Assembly (NCBI GenBank): GCA_002342165.1
Contig: DDPM01000005.1
Location: 1-5,728 of the forward strand
Length of the DNA: 5,728 nucleotides
Direction of reading: 5' to 3'
DNA from: Hylemonella sp. UBA2468
GTDB taxonomy: Bacteria; Pseudomonadota; Gammaproteobacteria; Burkholderiales; Burkholderiaceae_C
Shown in pieces: positions 1 to 5,728 of the stretch. The first letter of the stretch is position 1; every line of letters begins with the position of its first letter. Position numbers and translations under genes: made by a program. Below the pieces are notes generated by a model. That model saw only the letters and a list, made by a program, of their open reading frames with translations, did no database searches and was not told the origin of the DNA.

Positions 1-519
1 CTTGCTTTTGCGGGCGCACAAAAAAACCTTGGGCCCGCTGGCCTCACGCTGGTGGTGGTGCGAGAAGACCTGCTGGGCCATGCCCTCAACATTTGCCCCA
101 GCGCCTTCAATTACGAGTTGGTAGCGCGACACGACTCTGGCTTCAACACCCCCCCCACTTACGCCATTTACATCATGGGATTGGTGTTGGAATGGATTCA
201 GCGCCAAGGAGGCGTAGCCGCCTTGGAAGCCACCAACACGGCCAAGGCACAACTGTTGTACGAAGCGATTGACCAGTCCGAGCTTTACGAAAACCGCGTG
301 CATCCCAGCTGCCGCTCACGCATGAATGTGCCCTTCTACCTGCGCCATGAGTCTTTGAACGCGGCCTTTTTGGCAGGCGCCCATGATCGGGGGTTGTTAC
401 AGCTCAAAGGGCACAAATCGGTGGGCGGTATGCGTGCCAGCCTTTACAACGCCATGCCCATGCAAGGCGTTCAGGCGCTGGTGGCCTACATGCGAGAATT
501 TGATCAAGCACACGCCTGA
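1..519 (+). CDS. serC: Phosphoserine aminotransferase, C-terminal part (5' end outside window)
   Basis: Class V PLP-dependent aminotransferase. It converts 3-phosphohydroxypyruvate plus glutamate to phosphoserine (serine synthesis) and serves the analogous 4-phosphohydroxythreonine step of PLP synthesis; it is a cytosolic dimer. The frame is open from base 1 and gives 172 residues to the TGA at 517-519. Visible residue 8 is the lysine of GAQKN, the Schiff-base lysine (Lys198 in E. coli SerC). From that lysine to the C terminus there are 165 residues, the same as in the 362-residue E. coli enzyme, so the C terminus is intact. NTPPT at visible residues 49-53 is the conserved segment near the PLP phosphate. 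[11 protein letters not shown] at 137-147 is the substrate-carboxylate/phosphate motif, with His138 and Arg145 matching E. coli His328 and Arg335, but with Lys139 where E. coli has Arg329. It is first in the visible operon, with pheA 75 bases downstream in the same frame. The N-terminal half and the promoter are not visible. Confidence 0.97.
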   Translation, partial: LAFAGAQKNLGPAGLTLVVVREDLLGHALNICPSAFNYELVARHDSGFNTPPTYAIYIMGLVLEWIQRQGGVAALEATNTAKAQLLYEAIDQSELYENRVHPSCRSRMNVPFYLRHESLNAAFLAGAHDRGLLQLKGHKSVGGMRASLYNAMPMQGVQALVAYMREFDQAHA

Positions 520-522
520 AAA

Positions 523-594
523 CCCTTTTCCCTTTTACCCATTCCCTCCCCTTCCGTCCTCTCTCCTTACTGCCCCCAACTCAGCCCTTTGCCC
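523..594 (+). other. Pyrimidine-rich serC-pheA spacer, no Shine-Dalgarno
   Basis: Only 10 of these 72 bases are purines (about 86% C+T); in 523-570 only 4 of 48 are. The tract runs up to the pheA ATG at 595 and contains no GGAG/GAGG-like element at ribosome-binding distance. Read in the serC/pheA frame, the spacer has 25 sense codons and no stop, giving a Pro/Ser-rich stretch. A C-rich, G-poor single-stranded RNA of this kind could bind ribosomal protein S1 or act as a Rho utilisation site. Both are inferences from composition; no hairpin or promoter is evident in it. Confidence 0.6.
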
Positions 595-1677
595 ATGGCC
601 CGCACTTTGCCTGAACTTCGCACCTGCATCGATGCGGTGGACCAGCAGCTTTTAGAACTGCTCAACGAACGTGCCCAGTTGGCCCACGAGGTGGGCGAGC
701 TCAAAAAAAACGAAGGCTCTGCCGTCTACCGGCCTGACCGCGAGGCCCAAGTGATTGCGCGCTTGCAGCAACTCAATGCGGGCTTGATAAAACCTGAAGG
801 CATTGCGCATATTTGGCTGGAAATCATGTCCGCTTGCAGAGCGCTTGAAGCGCCGCAACGCGTGGCCTACTTGGGTCCGGCTGGCACCTACAGCGAGCAA
901 GCTGCTGTCGAGTTTTTTGGCGCCAGCATGGAGCATGTGCCCTGCGTCAGTATTGATGAGGTGTTTCGCTCCTCTGTGGCGGGCAGTGCCGAGTTTGGCG
1001 TGGTGCCGGTGGAAAATTCCACCGAGGGCGTGATTTCTCGCTCCCTCGACTTGTTTTTAAACACCCCGCTGCACATCGTGGCCGAAACCAGCTTGCTGGT
1101 GCGTCACCAGTTGCTGCGCAACAGCCCGAGCTCAGATGGCATTGAAGTGGTATTGGCCCACCCGCAAGCGCTCGCACAGTGCCAACACTGGCTCACCGCC
1201 CACCTGCCCCATGCCGAACGCCGCGCTGCATCCAGCAATGCCGAAGGCGCGCGCCTCGCTAAAGACAATCCGAATTGGGCCGCCATTGCCAGCGAACGTG
1301 CGGGCGCGCAGTTTGGCTTGCACACCGTGGCACCCGCCATTCAAGATGAACCATACAACCGAACCCGCTTTGTGGTGGTGTGCCTGCCCCAAACCTTGTC
1401 CACCCCTGCGCCTACCGAACTTGACTGCACCAGCCTGATCGTGTCGGTGCCCAACCGCCCCGGTGCCGTGCACGACTTGCTCATGCCTCTCAAACAGCAT
1501 GGTGTGTCCATGACGCGTTTTGAATCTCGGCCCGCCCGCTCGGGTCAGTGGGAATACTTTTTTTACATTGATGTGCAAGGTCACCCCGCCCAAGCGCATG
1601 TGTCTGCGGCGCTTAACGAGCTGCGCAGCTTGTGTGCGTTTTACAAGGTGCTGGGCACCTACCCGGTCAAGGCATGA
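595..1677 (+). CDS. pheA: Bifunctional chorismate mutase / prephenate dehydratase (P-protein)
   Basis: Converts chorismate to prephenate and then to phenylpyruvate, the committed route to phenylalanine; cytosolic. It has 360 residues from ATG 595, near the usual P-protein length. Residues about 5-88 are the AroQ chorismate mutase helices, with Arg9, Arg26, Lys37, Asp48, Arg49 and Glu50 aligning with E. coli Arg11, Arg28, Lys39, Asp48(50), Arg51 and Glu52. Residues about 89-265 are prephenate dehydratase: YLGPAGTYSEQAA (92-104), VPVENSTEGV (137-146), and NRTRF (255-259) with catalytic Thr257. Residues about 279-356 are an ACT regulatory domain with PGAV (289-292) and ESRP (310-313), the phenylalanine-binding motifs, so feedback inhibition by Phe is expected. 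A TTG at 589 could add two residues, but ATG 595 starts the typical MARTLPELR-like N terminus; neither start has a Shine-Dalgarno. The stop overlaps the tyrA start (ATGA), which implies translational coupling. Confidence 0.97.
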   Translation: MARTLPELRTCIDAVDQQLLELLNERAQLAHEVGELKKNEGSAVYRPDREAQVIARLQQLNAGLIKPEGIAHIWLEIMSACRALEAPQRVAYLGPAGTYSEQAAVEFFGASMEHVPCVSIDEVFRSSVAGSAEFGVVPVENSTEGVISRSLDLFLNTPLHIVAETSLLVRHQLLRNSPSSDGIEVVLAHPQALAQCQHWLTAHLPHAERRAASSNAEGARLAKDNPNWAAIASERAGAQFGLHTVAPAIQDEPYNRTRFVVVCLPQTLSTPAPTELDCTSLIVSVPNRPGAVHDLLMPLKQHGVSMTRFESRPARSGQWEYFFYIDVQGHPAQAHVSAALNELRSLCAFYKVLGTYPVKA

Positions 1678-2561
1678 GTTTTCAGCAGCTTGGGTTGATT
1701 GGCTGCGGCCTCATGGGCGGCTCTTTTGCGCTGGCGGTCAAGCGTGCGGGACTGGTCCAAAAAGTGCTTGGGTTCAGTCCCTCCCCAGGCAGCGTGCAAA
1801 AAGCTTTGGACATGGGCGTCATCGATCAAGCCGCCAAGTCAGCGGCTCAAGCTGTGCAAGGCAGTGATTTGGTGCTGTTGGCGCTGCCCGTAGCCGCGAC
1901 CCAAGCCACCATGGCCTTGATACGGCCCGCTTTGGACAGCACCACCTTGGTCATGGATGTGGGCTCCAGCAAAACCGATGTGGTGGCGGCTGCTCAGGTT
2001 GGCCTGCAAGACCGCATGGGTCAGTTTGTGCCGGCTCACCCCATTGCGGGCAAAGAGGTGTCGGGCGTGCAATTTGCAGACGCCCAGCTTTACGCGCAGC
2101 AACAAGTCATCCTCACCCCCATTGAGGCCACGACTGCTTTATTTTTGCAACGCGCGCAAGACCTCTGGCTTGGTTTGGGTTGTCAAGTCAAGCTCATGTC
2201 ACCACAAGATCACGACGCTGCATTTGCTGCGGTGAGCCATCTGCCCCACTTGTTGGCGTTTGCATTCATGAACAGCTTGAGCGCGCAGGTCAAGGGACCT
2301 GATTTTTTAGCCTTGGCGGGACCCGGTTTTAGGGACTTCACCCGCATTGCGGCCAGTGATCCCCATATGTGGCGAGACATTTTGATCGCTAATGCTCAAG
2401 AGGTCAGGGCTCAGTCAAAGTATTTTCAACAGCAACTGCAAGCCTTAGAACTGGCCTTGAACCAAGCCCTGTCCACCGGAGAGTCTGAGGGCTTGATGAA
2501 GCTCATTGAACAAGCCAGCTCCCAACGCGCCGGTTGGACCATGGGGTCCACGGCCTCCTGA
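1674..2561 (+). CDS. tyrA: Prephenate dehydrogenase (TyrA family)
   Basis: Oxidatively decarboxylates prephenate (possibly arogenate) to the tyrosine precursor using NAD(P)+; cytosolic dimer. It has 295 residues, typical of a stand-alone TyrA without chorismate mutase or ACT domain. The Rossmann fold begins at once with GCGLMGG (residues 10-16). DVGSSKTDV (95-103) carries the conserved Ser near the substrate. HPIAGKEVSG (122-131) has the catalytic histidine His122. SHLPH (188-192) and GFRDFTRIA (218-226) supply the second conserved histidine and the substrate-binding arginine(s). The end of the second beta strand reads LGFSPSPGS (32-40): Ser35 stands where NAD-specific enzymes usually have Asp, so NADP or dual use is possible. 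The ATG at 1674 overlaps the pheA TGA by four bases; an upstream in-frame start at 1632 lies inside pheA and would add 14 residues before the Rossmann strand, so it was not chosen. There is only AAGG, too close to the ATG, so initiation probably relies on coupling to pheA. Confidence 0.96.
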   Translation: MSFQQLGLIGCGLMGGSFALAVKRAGLVQKVLGFSPSPGSVQKALDMGVIDQAAKSAAQAVQGSDLVLLALPVAATQATMALIRPALDSTTLVMDVGSSKTDVVAAAQVGLQDRMGQFVPAHPIAGKEVSGVQFADAQLYAQQQVILTPIEATTALFLQRAQDLWLGLGCQVKLMSPQDHDAAFAAVSHLPHLLAFAFMNSLSAQVKGPDFLALAGPGFRDFTRIAASDPHMWRDILIANAQEVRAQSKYFQQQLQALELALNQALSTGESEGLMKLIEQASSQRAGWTMGSTAS

Positions 2562-2580
2562 CACAAGCTTTTAAAGCGCC

Positions 2581-4620
2581 ATGTATTCCACCGCTTTTTT
2601 GGATATTCCGCCGCTGTCTTGTGCACAAGGTGCGGTGGTGCTGCCGGGCTCCAAAAGCATTTCCAACCGGGTCTTGTTGCTCGCCGCCTTGTGCGAAGGC
2701 CGCACCACGTTGCACGATGTGCTGGACTCTGACGACACCCGCGTCATGTTGGCGGCGCTCCAACAGTTGGGCTGTGGTTTGGAGCAAGTCGGGCATACGG
2801 TTCACATTCAAGGCTTGGGCGGACGCTTCAAGGTCAGCAGCCCTTTGGTAAAGCTGTTTTTGGGCAATGCCGGCACGGCCATGCGGCCTTTGACCGCCGC
2901 ACTCGCTCTGCTGGGCGTGGGAGAAGATCATCAGGTTGAGCTGTCTGGCGTGCCGCGAATGCATGAGCGCCCCATTGCAGACCTGGTGGACGCGCTGCGC
3001 CAACTGGGCTGCCAGATGGAATACCTAGGGCAGCTAGGCTACCCGCCGCTGCGCATTGGCCAACCCCACCTCAACTTACAACGCCCCATTCAGGTGCGAG
3101 GCGATGTATCGAGCCAATTTTTAACAGCCTTGCTCATGGCACTGCCCCTAGTAGCCAAGCAAGACATCACTCTAGAAGTGGTGGGCGAACTCATATCCAA
3201 ACCGTACATCGACATCACCTTGCAGCTGCTCCAACGCTTCGGTGTGAATGTGCAGCGCCATCACAGGGAACGCTTTGTGATTCCTGCGGGCTCGCGTCTC
3301 CAGTCTCCTGGCACCTTGCATGTGGAAGCCGATGCCTCTTCAGCCAGTTACTTCATCGCGCTGGGCGGTTTGGCGGCCACTTCAGAGACCCCACTGCGCA
3401 TTGAAGGCGTGGGGGAACACTCCATTCAGGGTGACATACGGTTTATTGAGGCTGCGAGGCATATGGGGGTGCAGGTGGTCAGCGGGCCCAATTGGCTGGA
3501 AGTGTGCCGACCTTCAGCTCTGGCCAAGCAGCCCCTCAAGGCTCTAGATTTGGATTGCAACCACATTCCGGATGCCGCCATGACGCTGGCCGTGATGGCC
3601 CTTTATGCCGACGGACCCAGCACCCTTCGCAACATTGCCAGCTGGCGCGTGAAAGAAACCGACCGCATTGCCGCCATGGCCACCGAGTGCCGCAAGTTGG
3701 GAGCAACCGTTCAAGAGGGCCCCGACTGGATCGAGGTGCACCCACTGCGCGATGCAGCGCAATGGCAGCGTGCCAGCATCCACACCTACGACGACCACCG
3801 CGTCGCCATGTGTTTTTCGCTGGCTGCCTTCAACCCGGCAGGTCTGCCGGTTCGTATAGAAGACCCTAAATGCGTAGCCAAAACCTTTCCCAACTACTTT
3901 GAAACCTTGTTTTCAGTGGTTCAACCCCAAGCCGCCCAGGTGCCGGTGATTTGTATTGATGGCCCTACGGCTTCTGGCAAAGGTACCCTGGCCTCGCAAG
4001 TGGCCCAGCAACTGGGTTACCACTATCTGGATTCAGGTGCCTTGTACCGTGTGACCGCTTTTGCCGCTCTCCAAGCGGGCATACCGCTTGAAACCGAAAA
4101 CGAGGCCCGCATCGCCCGACTGGCCGAAACTTTGTCCGTGCGTTTTGTGGGCGAACAGGTGTTGCTCAGCGGGGTGGATGTGACTGAAGCCATTCGAAGC
4201 GAAACCGGCGGCATGAACGCCTCCAAGGTTTCAGCATTGCCATCAGTTCGCCAGGCCTTGGTGGCCTTACAGCTCAGTTTTGCCAAGCTGCCTGGCTTGG
4301 TGGCAGATGGGCGCGACATGGGCACTGTGATTTTTCCGGCCAGCCCCTTGAAGGTTTATCTGACCGCCAGCGCCGAAAAAAGAGCCCAGCGTCGCCATAA
4401 GCAACTGATTTCCAAGGGAAATACCGCTATACTCGCCGATCTTCGTGCCGATCTAGAAGCGCGCGACCTGCGGGACTCCACCCGAGAGGTTGCACCTTTA
4501 AAACCTGCGCAAGATGCCTTGCAACTCGACAACTCTGACCTGTCCATCGAAGCTTCGGTGCAGCAAGTGTTGATGTGGTGGCAAAGCAAACAGGCTTTCA
4601 AATCCAGTTTGTATGCCTGA
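2581..4620 (+). CDS. aroA-cmk: Fused EPSP synthase (AroA) - cytidylate kinase (Cmk), bifunctional
   Basis: One 679-residue frame with two complete enzymes. Residues 1 to about 447 are 3-phosphoshikimate 1-carboxyvinyltransferase (shikimate-3-phosphate + PEP to EPSP): [10 protein letters not shown] (21-30, Lys25 = E. coli Lys22), GNAGTAMRP (95-103), GVPRMHERP (123-131), GDVSSQF (174-180), DASSASYF (251-258), NHIPDAAMT (327-335, catalytic Asp331 = Asp313), WRVKETDR (355-362, Glu359 = Glu341), DDHR (404-407) and [10 protein letters not shown] (428-437). This is class I (glyphosate-sensitive type), keeping the Gly (98) and Pro (103) that match E. coli Gly96 and Pro101. Residues about 455-679 are CMP/dCMP kinase: P-loop GPTASGKGT (461-469), LDSGALYR (483-490), ADGRDMGT (575-582), and Arg628/Arg635 matching E. 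coli Arg181/Arg188. At about 225 residues this domain is full length (E. coli 227). The linker is only about 7 residues. The start is fixed by an in-frame TAA at 2572-2574, nine bases before the ATG; no clear Shine-Dalgarno. The gap after tyrA is 19 bases. All catalytic residues checked are present in both halves. Confidence 0.96.
   Translation: MYSTAFLDIPPLSCAQGAVVLPGSKSISNRVLLLAALCEGRTTLHDVLDSDDTRVMLAALQQLGCGLEQVGHTVHIQGLGGRFKVSSPLVKLFLGNAGTAMRPLTAALALLGVGEDHQVELSGVPRMHERPIADLVDALRQLGCQMEYLGQLGYPPLRIGQPHLNLQRPIQVRGDVSSQFLTALLMALPLVAKQDITLEVVGELISKPYIDITLQLLQRFGVNVQRHHRERFVIPAGSRLQSPGTLHVEADASSASYFIALGGLAATSETPLRIEGVGEHSIQGDIRFIEAARHMGVQVVSGPNWLEVCRPSALAKQPLKALDLDCNHIPDAAMTLAVMALYADGPSTLRNIASWRVKETDRIAAMATECRKLGATVQEGPDWIEVHPLRDAAQWQRASIHTYDDHRVAMCFSLAAFNPAGLPVRIEDPKCVAKTFPNYFETLFSVVQPQAAQVPVICIDGPTASGKGTLASQVAQQLGYHYLDSGALYRVTAFAALQAGIPLETENEARIARLAETLSVRFVGEQVLLSGVDVTEAIRSETGGMNASKVSALPSVRQALVALQLSFAKLPGLVADGRDMGTVIFPASPLKVYLTASAEKRAQRRHKQLISKGNTAILADLRADLEARDLRDSTREVAPLKPAQDALQLDNSDLSIEASVQQVLMWWQSKQAFKSSLYA
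3922..3942 (+). other. AroA-Cmk junction (interdomain linker)
   Basis: These codons (residues 448-454, QPQAAQV) join the AroA C terminus (…[10 protein letters not shown]) to the first Cmk beta strand ([14 protein letters not shown]). There is no stop or frameshift. Possible internal GTG starts for a separate Cmk lie at 3940 and 3946, but neither has a Shine-Dalgarno upstream, so a continuous polypeptide is the simplest reading. Low-level internal initiation cannot be excluded. Confidence 0.75.
4405..4433 (+). promoter_or_regulatory. Possible sigma70 promoter inside cmk (for rpsA)
   Basis: TATACT at 4428-4433 matches the -10 consensus at 5 of 6 positions. CTGATT at 4405-4410, 17 bases upstream, matches TTGACA at only 3 of 6. 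It lies about 360 bases before the rpsA start. In E. coli some rpsA promoters lie within cmk, which makes the position reasonable. It is upstream of the terminator-like structure at 4626-4678, so transcripts from it would have to read through. The call is weak, because such matches occur by chance inside genes. Confidence 0.25.
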
Positions 4621-4625
4621 AGGGT

Positions 4626-4678
4626 CCGGTCAGCTCCCCTCGCGCCGCAGGCGCACTGGTTGGCCGGTTTGTCTTTTT
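4626..4678 (+). terminator. Intrinsic-terminator-like stem-loop between cmk and rpsA
   Basis: The outer stem pairs CCGGTCAGCT (4626-4635) with GGTTGGCCGG (4658-4667): ten consecutive pairs, three of them G-U. An inner hairpin pairs GCGCC (4642-4646) with GGCGC (4650-4654) around a three-base loop. The two are separated by an internal loop of 6 bases on the left and 3 on the right. The stem is followed immediately by TTTGTCTTTTT (4668-4678), a T-rich tail. It starts five bases after the aroA-cmk stop, the usual place for an operon-ending terminator. It should end or attenuate transcription of the aromatic operon before rpsA; its strength was not calculated. Confidence 0.7.
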
Positions 4679-4683
4679 AATTC

Positions 4684-4778
4684 GCGGCTCAGCCGCAACA
4701 CAACATCGCTTGTTGCCCCTACTAAGCAGAACCTCACTGCTGAAGCGCACTTTGAAGTGGGCTTGGAATCGCGCAAGC
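4684..4778 (+). promoter_or_regulatory. Hairpin-rich rpsA leader
   Basis: Five successive, non-overlapping perfect 5-base inverted repeats lie between the terminator-like element and the rpsA Shine-Dalgarno: GCGGC/GCCGC (4684-4696), CAACA/TGTTG (4701-4715), AGCAG/CTGCT (4725-4741), CACTT/AAGTG (4748-4759, realistically a 4-bp stem with a TTGA loop) and GCTTG/CAAGC (4761-4778). In E. coli the rpsA mRNA leader is structured and S1 represses its own translation there. By analogy this may be an S1 autoregulatory leader; that is inference. I found no convincing -35/-10 pair in this stretch, although a promoter for rpsA could be hidden here. Confidence 0.45.
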
Positions 4779-4782
4779 GCTC

Positions 4783-4787
4783 AAGGA
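4783..4787 (+). promoter_or_regulatory. rpsA ribosome binding site (AAGGA)
   Basis: AAGGA sits six bases before the rpsA ATG at 4794. It is the only textbook Shine-Dalgarno in the window and decides the S1 start. Its AAG can pair with an upstream CTTG (4762-4765), so it may be partly masked. Confidence 0.85.
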
Positions 4788-4793
4788 AATTGA

Positions 4794-5728
4794 ATGTCTG
4801 AATCTTTTGCCGACCTGTTTGAAGAATCCCTAAAACGCTCCGAAATGCGTTCGGGTGAAGTGATCACCGCTGAAGTGGTGCGCATTGAACACAATTTTGT
4901 GGTGGTCAATGCGGGTCTCAAATCTGAGGCTTACGTCCCCGTAGAGGAATTCAAAAACGACCAAGGCGAAGTTGAAGTCTCTGTGGGTGACTTTGTGTCC
5001 GTGGCCATTGACGCCATCGAAAACGGTTACGGCGACACCATTTTGTCGCGCGACAAAGCCAAGCGTTTGGCTTCTTGGATGAGCCTGGAAAAAGCGCTGG
5101 AGTCCGGAGAATTTGTCACCGGCACCACCAGCGGCAAGGTCAAGGGCGGCCTGACCGTGTTGGTCAACGGCATTCGTGCTTTCTTGCCAGGCTCCTTGGT
5201 GGACACCCGCCCCACCAAAGACTTGTCTCCCTACGAAAACAAAACCATGGAGTTCAAGGTCATCAAGCTCGACCGCAAGCGCAACAACGTGGTGTTGAGC
5301 CGCCGTGCGGTAGTTGAGGCTTCCATGGGTGAGGAACGCGCCAAGATGATGGAAACCCTCAAAGAAGGTTCCATCGTTCACGGTGTGGTGAAGAACATTA
5401 CCGAATACGGTGCGTTTGTGGACTTGGGCGGCATTGACGGCCTGTTGCACATTACCGACATGGCCTGGCGCCGTGTGCGTCACCCCAGCGAAGTGGTTCA
5501 AGCGGGTCAAGAAATCACGGCCAAGATTCTTAAATTTGACACCGAAAAGAACCGCGTGTCGCTGGGTCTGAAGCAAATGGGCGACGACCCTTGGTTTGGT
5601 GTTGGTCGCCGCTACCCCACCAGCACCCGCATGTTCGGCAAGATCACCAACATTGCCGACTACGGCGCGTTTGTAGAACTCGAGCCCGGCATTGAAGGTT
5701 TGGTGCACGTGTCTGAAATGGACTGGAC
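4794..5728 (+). CDS. rpsA: 30S ribosomal protein S1, N-terminal part (3' end outside window)
   Basis: S1 binds single-stranded, pyrimidine/AU-rich mRNA on the 30S subunit and is needed to initiate on mRNAs with weak or structured start regions; it is also a known autorepressor in E. coli. ATG 4794 opens a frame that continues to the window end (311 complete codons; the family is about 560 residues). The N terminus [13 protein letters not shown] is the ribosome-binding (S2-contacting) segment typical of proteobacterial S1. OB-fold S1 repeats follow: about 20-87 and 105-171 (the two divergent ribosome-anchoring repeats, the second including [14 protein letters not shown]), then 192-260 ([31 protein letters not shown], given here only by its start at residue 192) and a fourth from about 277, cut by the window edge. 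The repeats 3 and 4 share the GxVxxIxxYGAFV pattern of RNA-binding S1 domains. It lies 173 bases after cmk, its usual neighbour, beyond a terminator-like structure. The frame is certain; only the C-terminal part is missing. Confidence 0.98.
   Translation, partial: MSESFADLFEESLKRSEMRSGEVITAEVVRIEHNFVVVNAGLKSEAYVPVEEFKNDQGEVEVSVGDFVSVAIDAIENGYGDTILSRDKAKRLASWMSLEKALESGEFVTGTTSGKVKGGLTVLVNGIRAFLPGSLVDTRPTKDLSPYENKTMEFKVIKLDRKRNNVVLSRRAVVEASMGEERAKMMETLKEGSIVHGVVKNITEYGAFVDLGGIDGLLHITDMAWRRVRHPSEVVQAGQEITAKILKFDTEKNRVSLGLKQMGDDPWFGVGRRYPTSTRMFGKITNIADYGAFVELEPGIEGLVHVSEMDW

Noticed and set aside
589..594. TTG 589 as the pheA start
   Set aside because: It would add only two residues, TTG is a rarer start, and ATG 595 two codons later begins the family-like N terminus.
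1132..1599. A 155-codon minus-strand frame opposite pheA
   Set aside because: Entirely antisense to the dehydratase and ACT domains of pheA; low-complexity composition and no family resemblance.
2503..3003. A 166-codon minus-strand frame across the tyrA-aroA boundary
   Set aside because: Antisense to two well-supported genes, with no ribosome site or recognisable domain.
3940..4620. A separate cmk gene starting at GTG 3940 or 3946
   Set aside because: The aroA frame continues through the junction with no stop, and neither GTG has a Shine-Dalgarno. A fused product is simpler, though low-level internal starts are not excluded.
4676..4681. TTTAAT as a -10 element for rpsA
   Set aside because: It lacks the key A at position 2, has no -35-like hexamer 16-18 bases upstream, and falls in the T tail of the terminator-like structure.
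4613..4801. A 62-codon plus-strand frame spanning the whole cmk-rpsA spacer and overlapping both genes' ends
   Set aside because: No Shine-Dalgarno before its ATG, no recognisable protein pattern, and no clear third-position bias. The same bases form the terminator-like stem and leader hairpins, which explain the stretch better. It could be rescued only by ribosome profiling or conservation of the frame.
4830..5708. A 292-codon open frame on the minus strand
   Set aside because: It lies wholly antisense to rpsA, whose plus-strand frame encodes unmistakable S1 domains and has a good Shine-Dalgarno. The translated minus-strand protein resembles no family I recognise; it is a shadow of strongly biased codon use.

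Overview
The window is a dense, single-strand (+) stretch of housekeeping genes in the order serC (3' part) - pheA - tyrA - aroA::cmk (fused) - rpsA (5' part). Protein signatures, the gene order and a moderately GC-rich composition (estimated by eye, not counted) point to a betaproteobacterium of the order Burkholderiales, most likely the Comamonadaceae (Rhodoferax/Limnohabitans/Polaromonas-like). The genus assignment is inference from recalled family sequences, not from a database search.

Layout. 1-519: C-terminal 172 residues of phosphoserine aminotransferase, starting just before its PLP lysine. 520-594: an extremely pyrimidine-rich spacer with no visible Shine-Dalgarno. 595-1677: bifunctional chorismate mutase/prephenate dehydratase with an ACT domain. 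1674-2561: prephenate dehydrogenase, overlapping pheA by ATGA. 2581-4620: one uninterrupted 679-residue frame carrying a complete EPSP synthase followed by a complete cytidylate kinase. 4621-4793: a 173-base spacer holding a strong intrinsic-terminator-like structure directly after the cmk stop, then a run of five short hairpins, then a good Shine-Dalgarno. 4794 to the end: ribosomal protein S1, cut by the window edge in its fourth S1 domain. The S1 gene has no stop inside the window, so a stop-to-stop ORF search easily misses it; the long open frame on the minus strand over the same stretch is only its shadow.

How the genes work together. AroA makes EPSP, the precursor of chorismate. PheA and TyrA take chorismate/prephenate to phenylpyruvate and 4-hydroxyphenylpyruvate. 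SerC supplies serine and the PLP branch, and therefore the cofactor used by the aminotransferases that finish Phe and Tyr. Cmk supplies CDP/dCDP, and S1 is needed for translation initiation. This is the conserved proteobacterial serC-pheA-(hisC)-tyrA-aroA-cmk-rpsA supraoperon. Here the aminotransferase gene hisC is absent between pheA and tyrA, and aroA and cmk are fused.

No mobile element, CRISPR array, tRNA or rRNA is visible. I see no new multi-gene system. The least explained part is the cmk-rpsA spacer: a terminator-like stem-loop followed by a hairpin-rich rpsA leader, with no convincing promoter in between. It could be an attenuation or S1-autoregulation device. The pyrimidine tract before pheA is the second point of interest.
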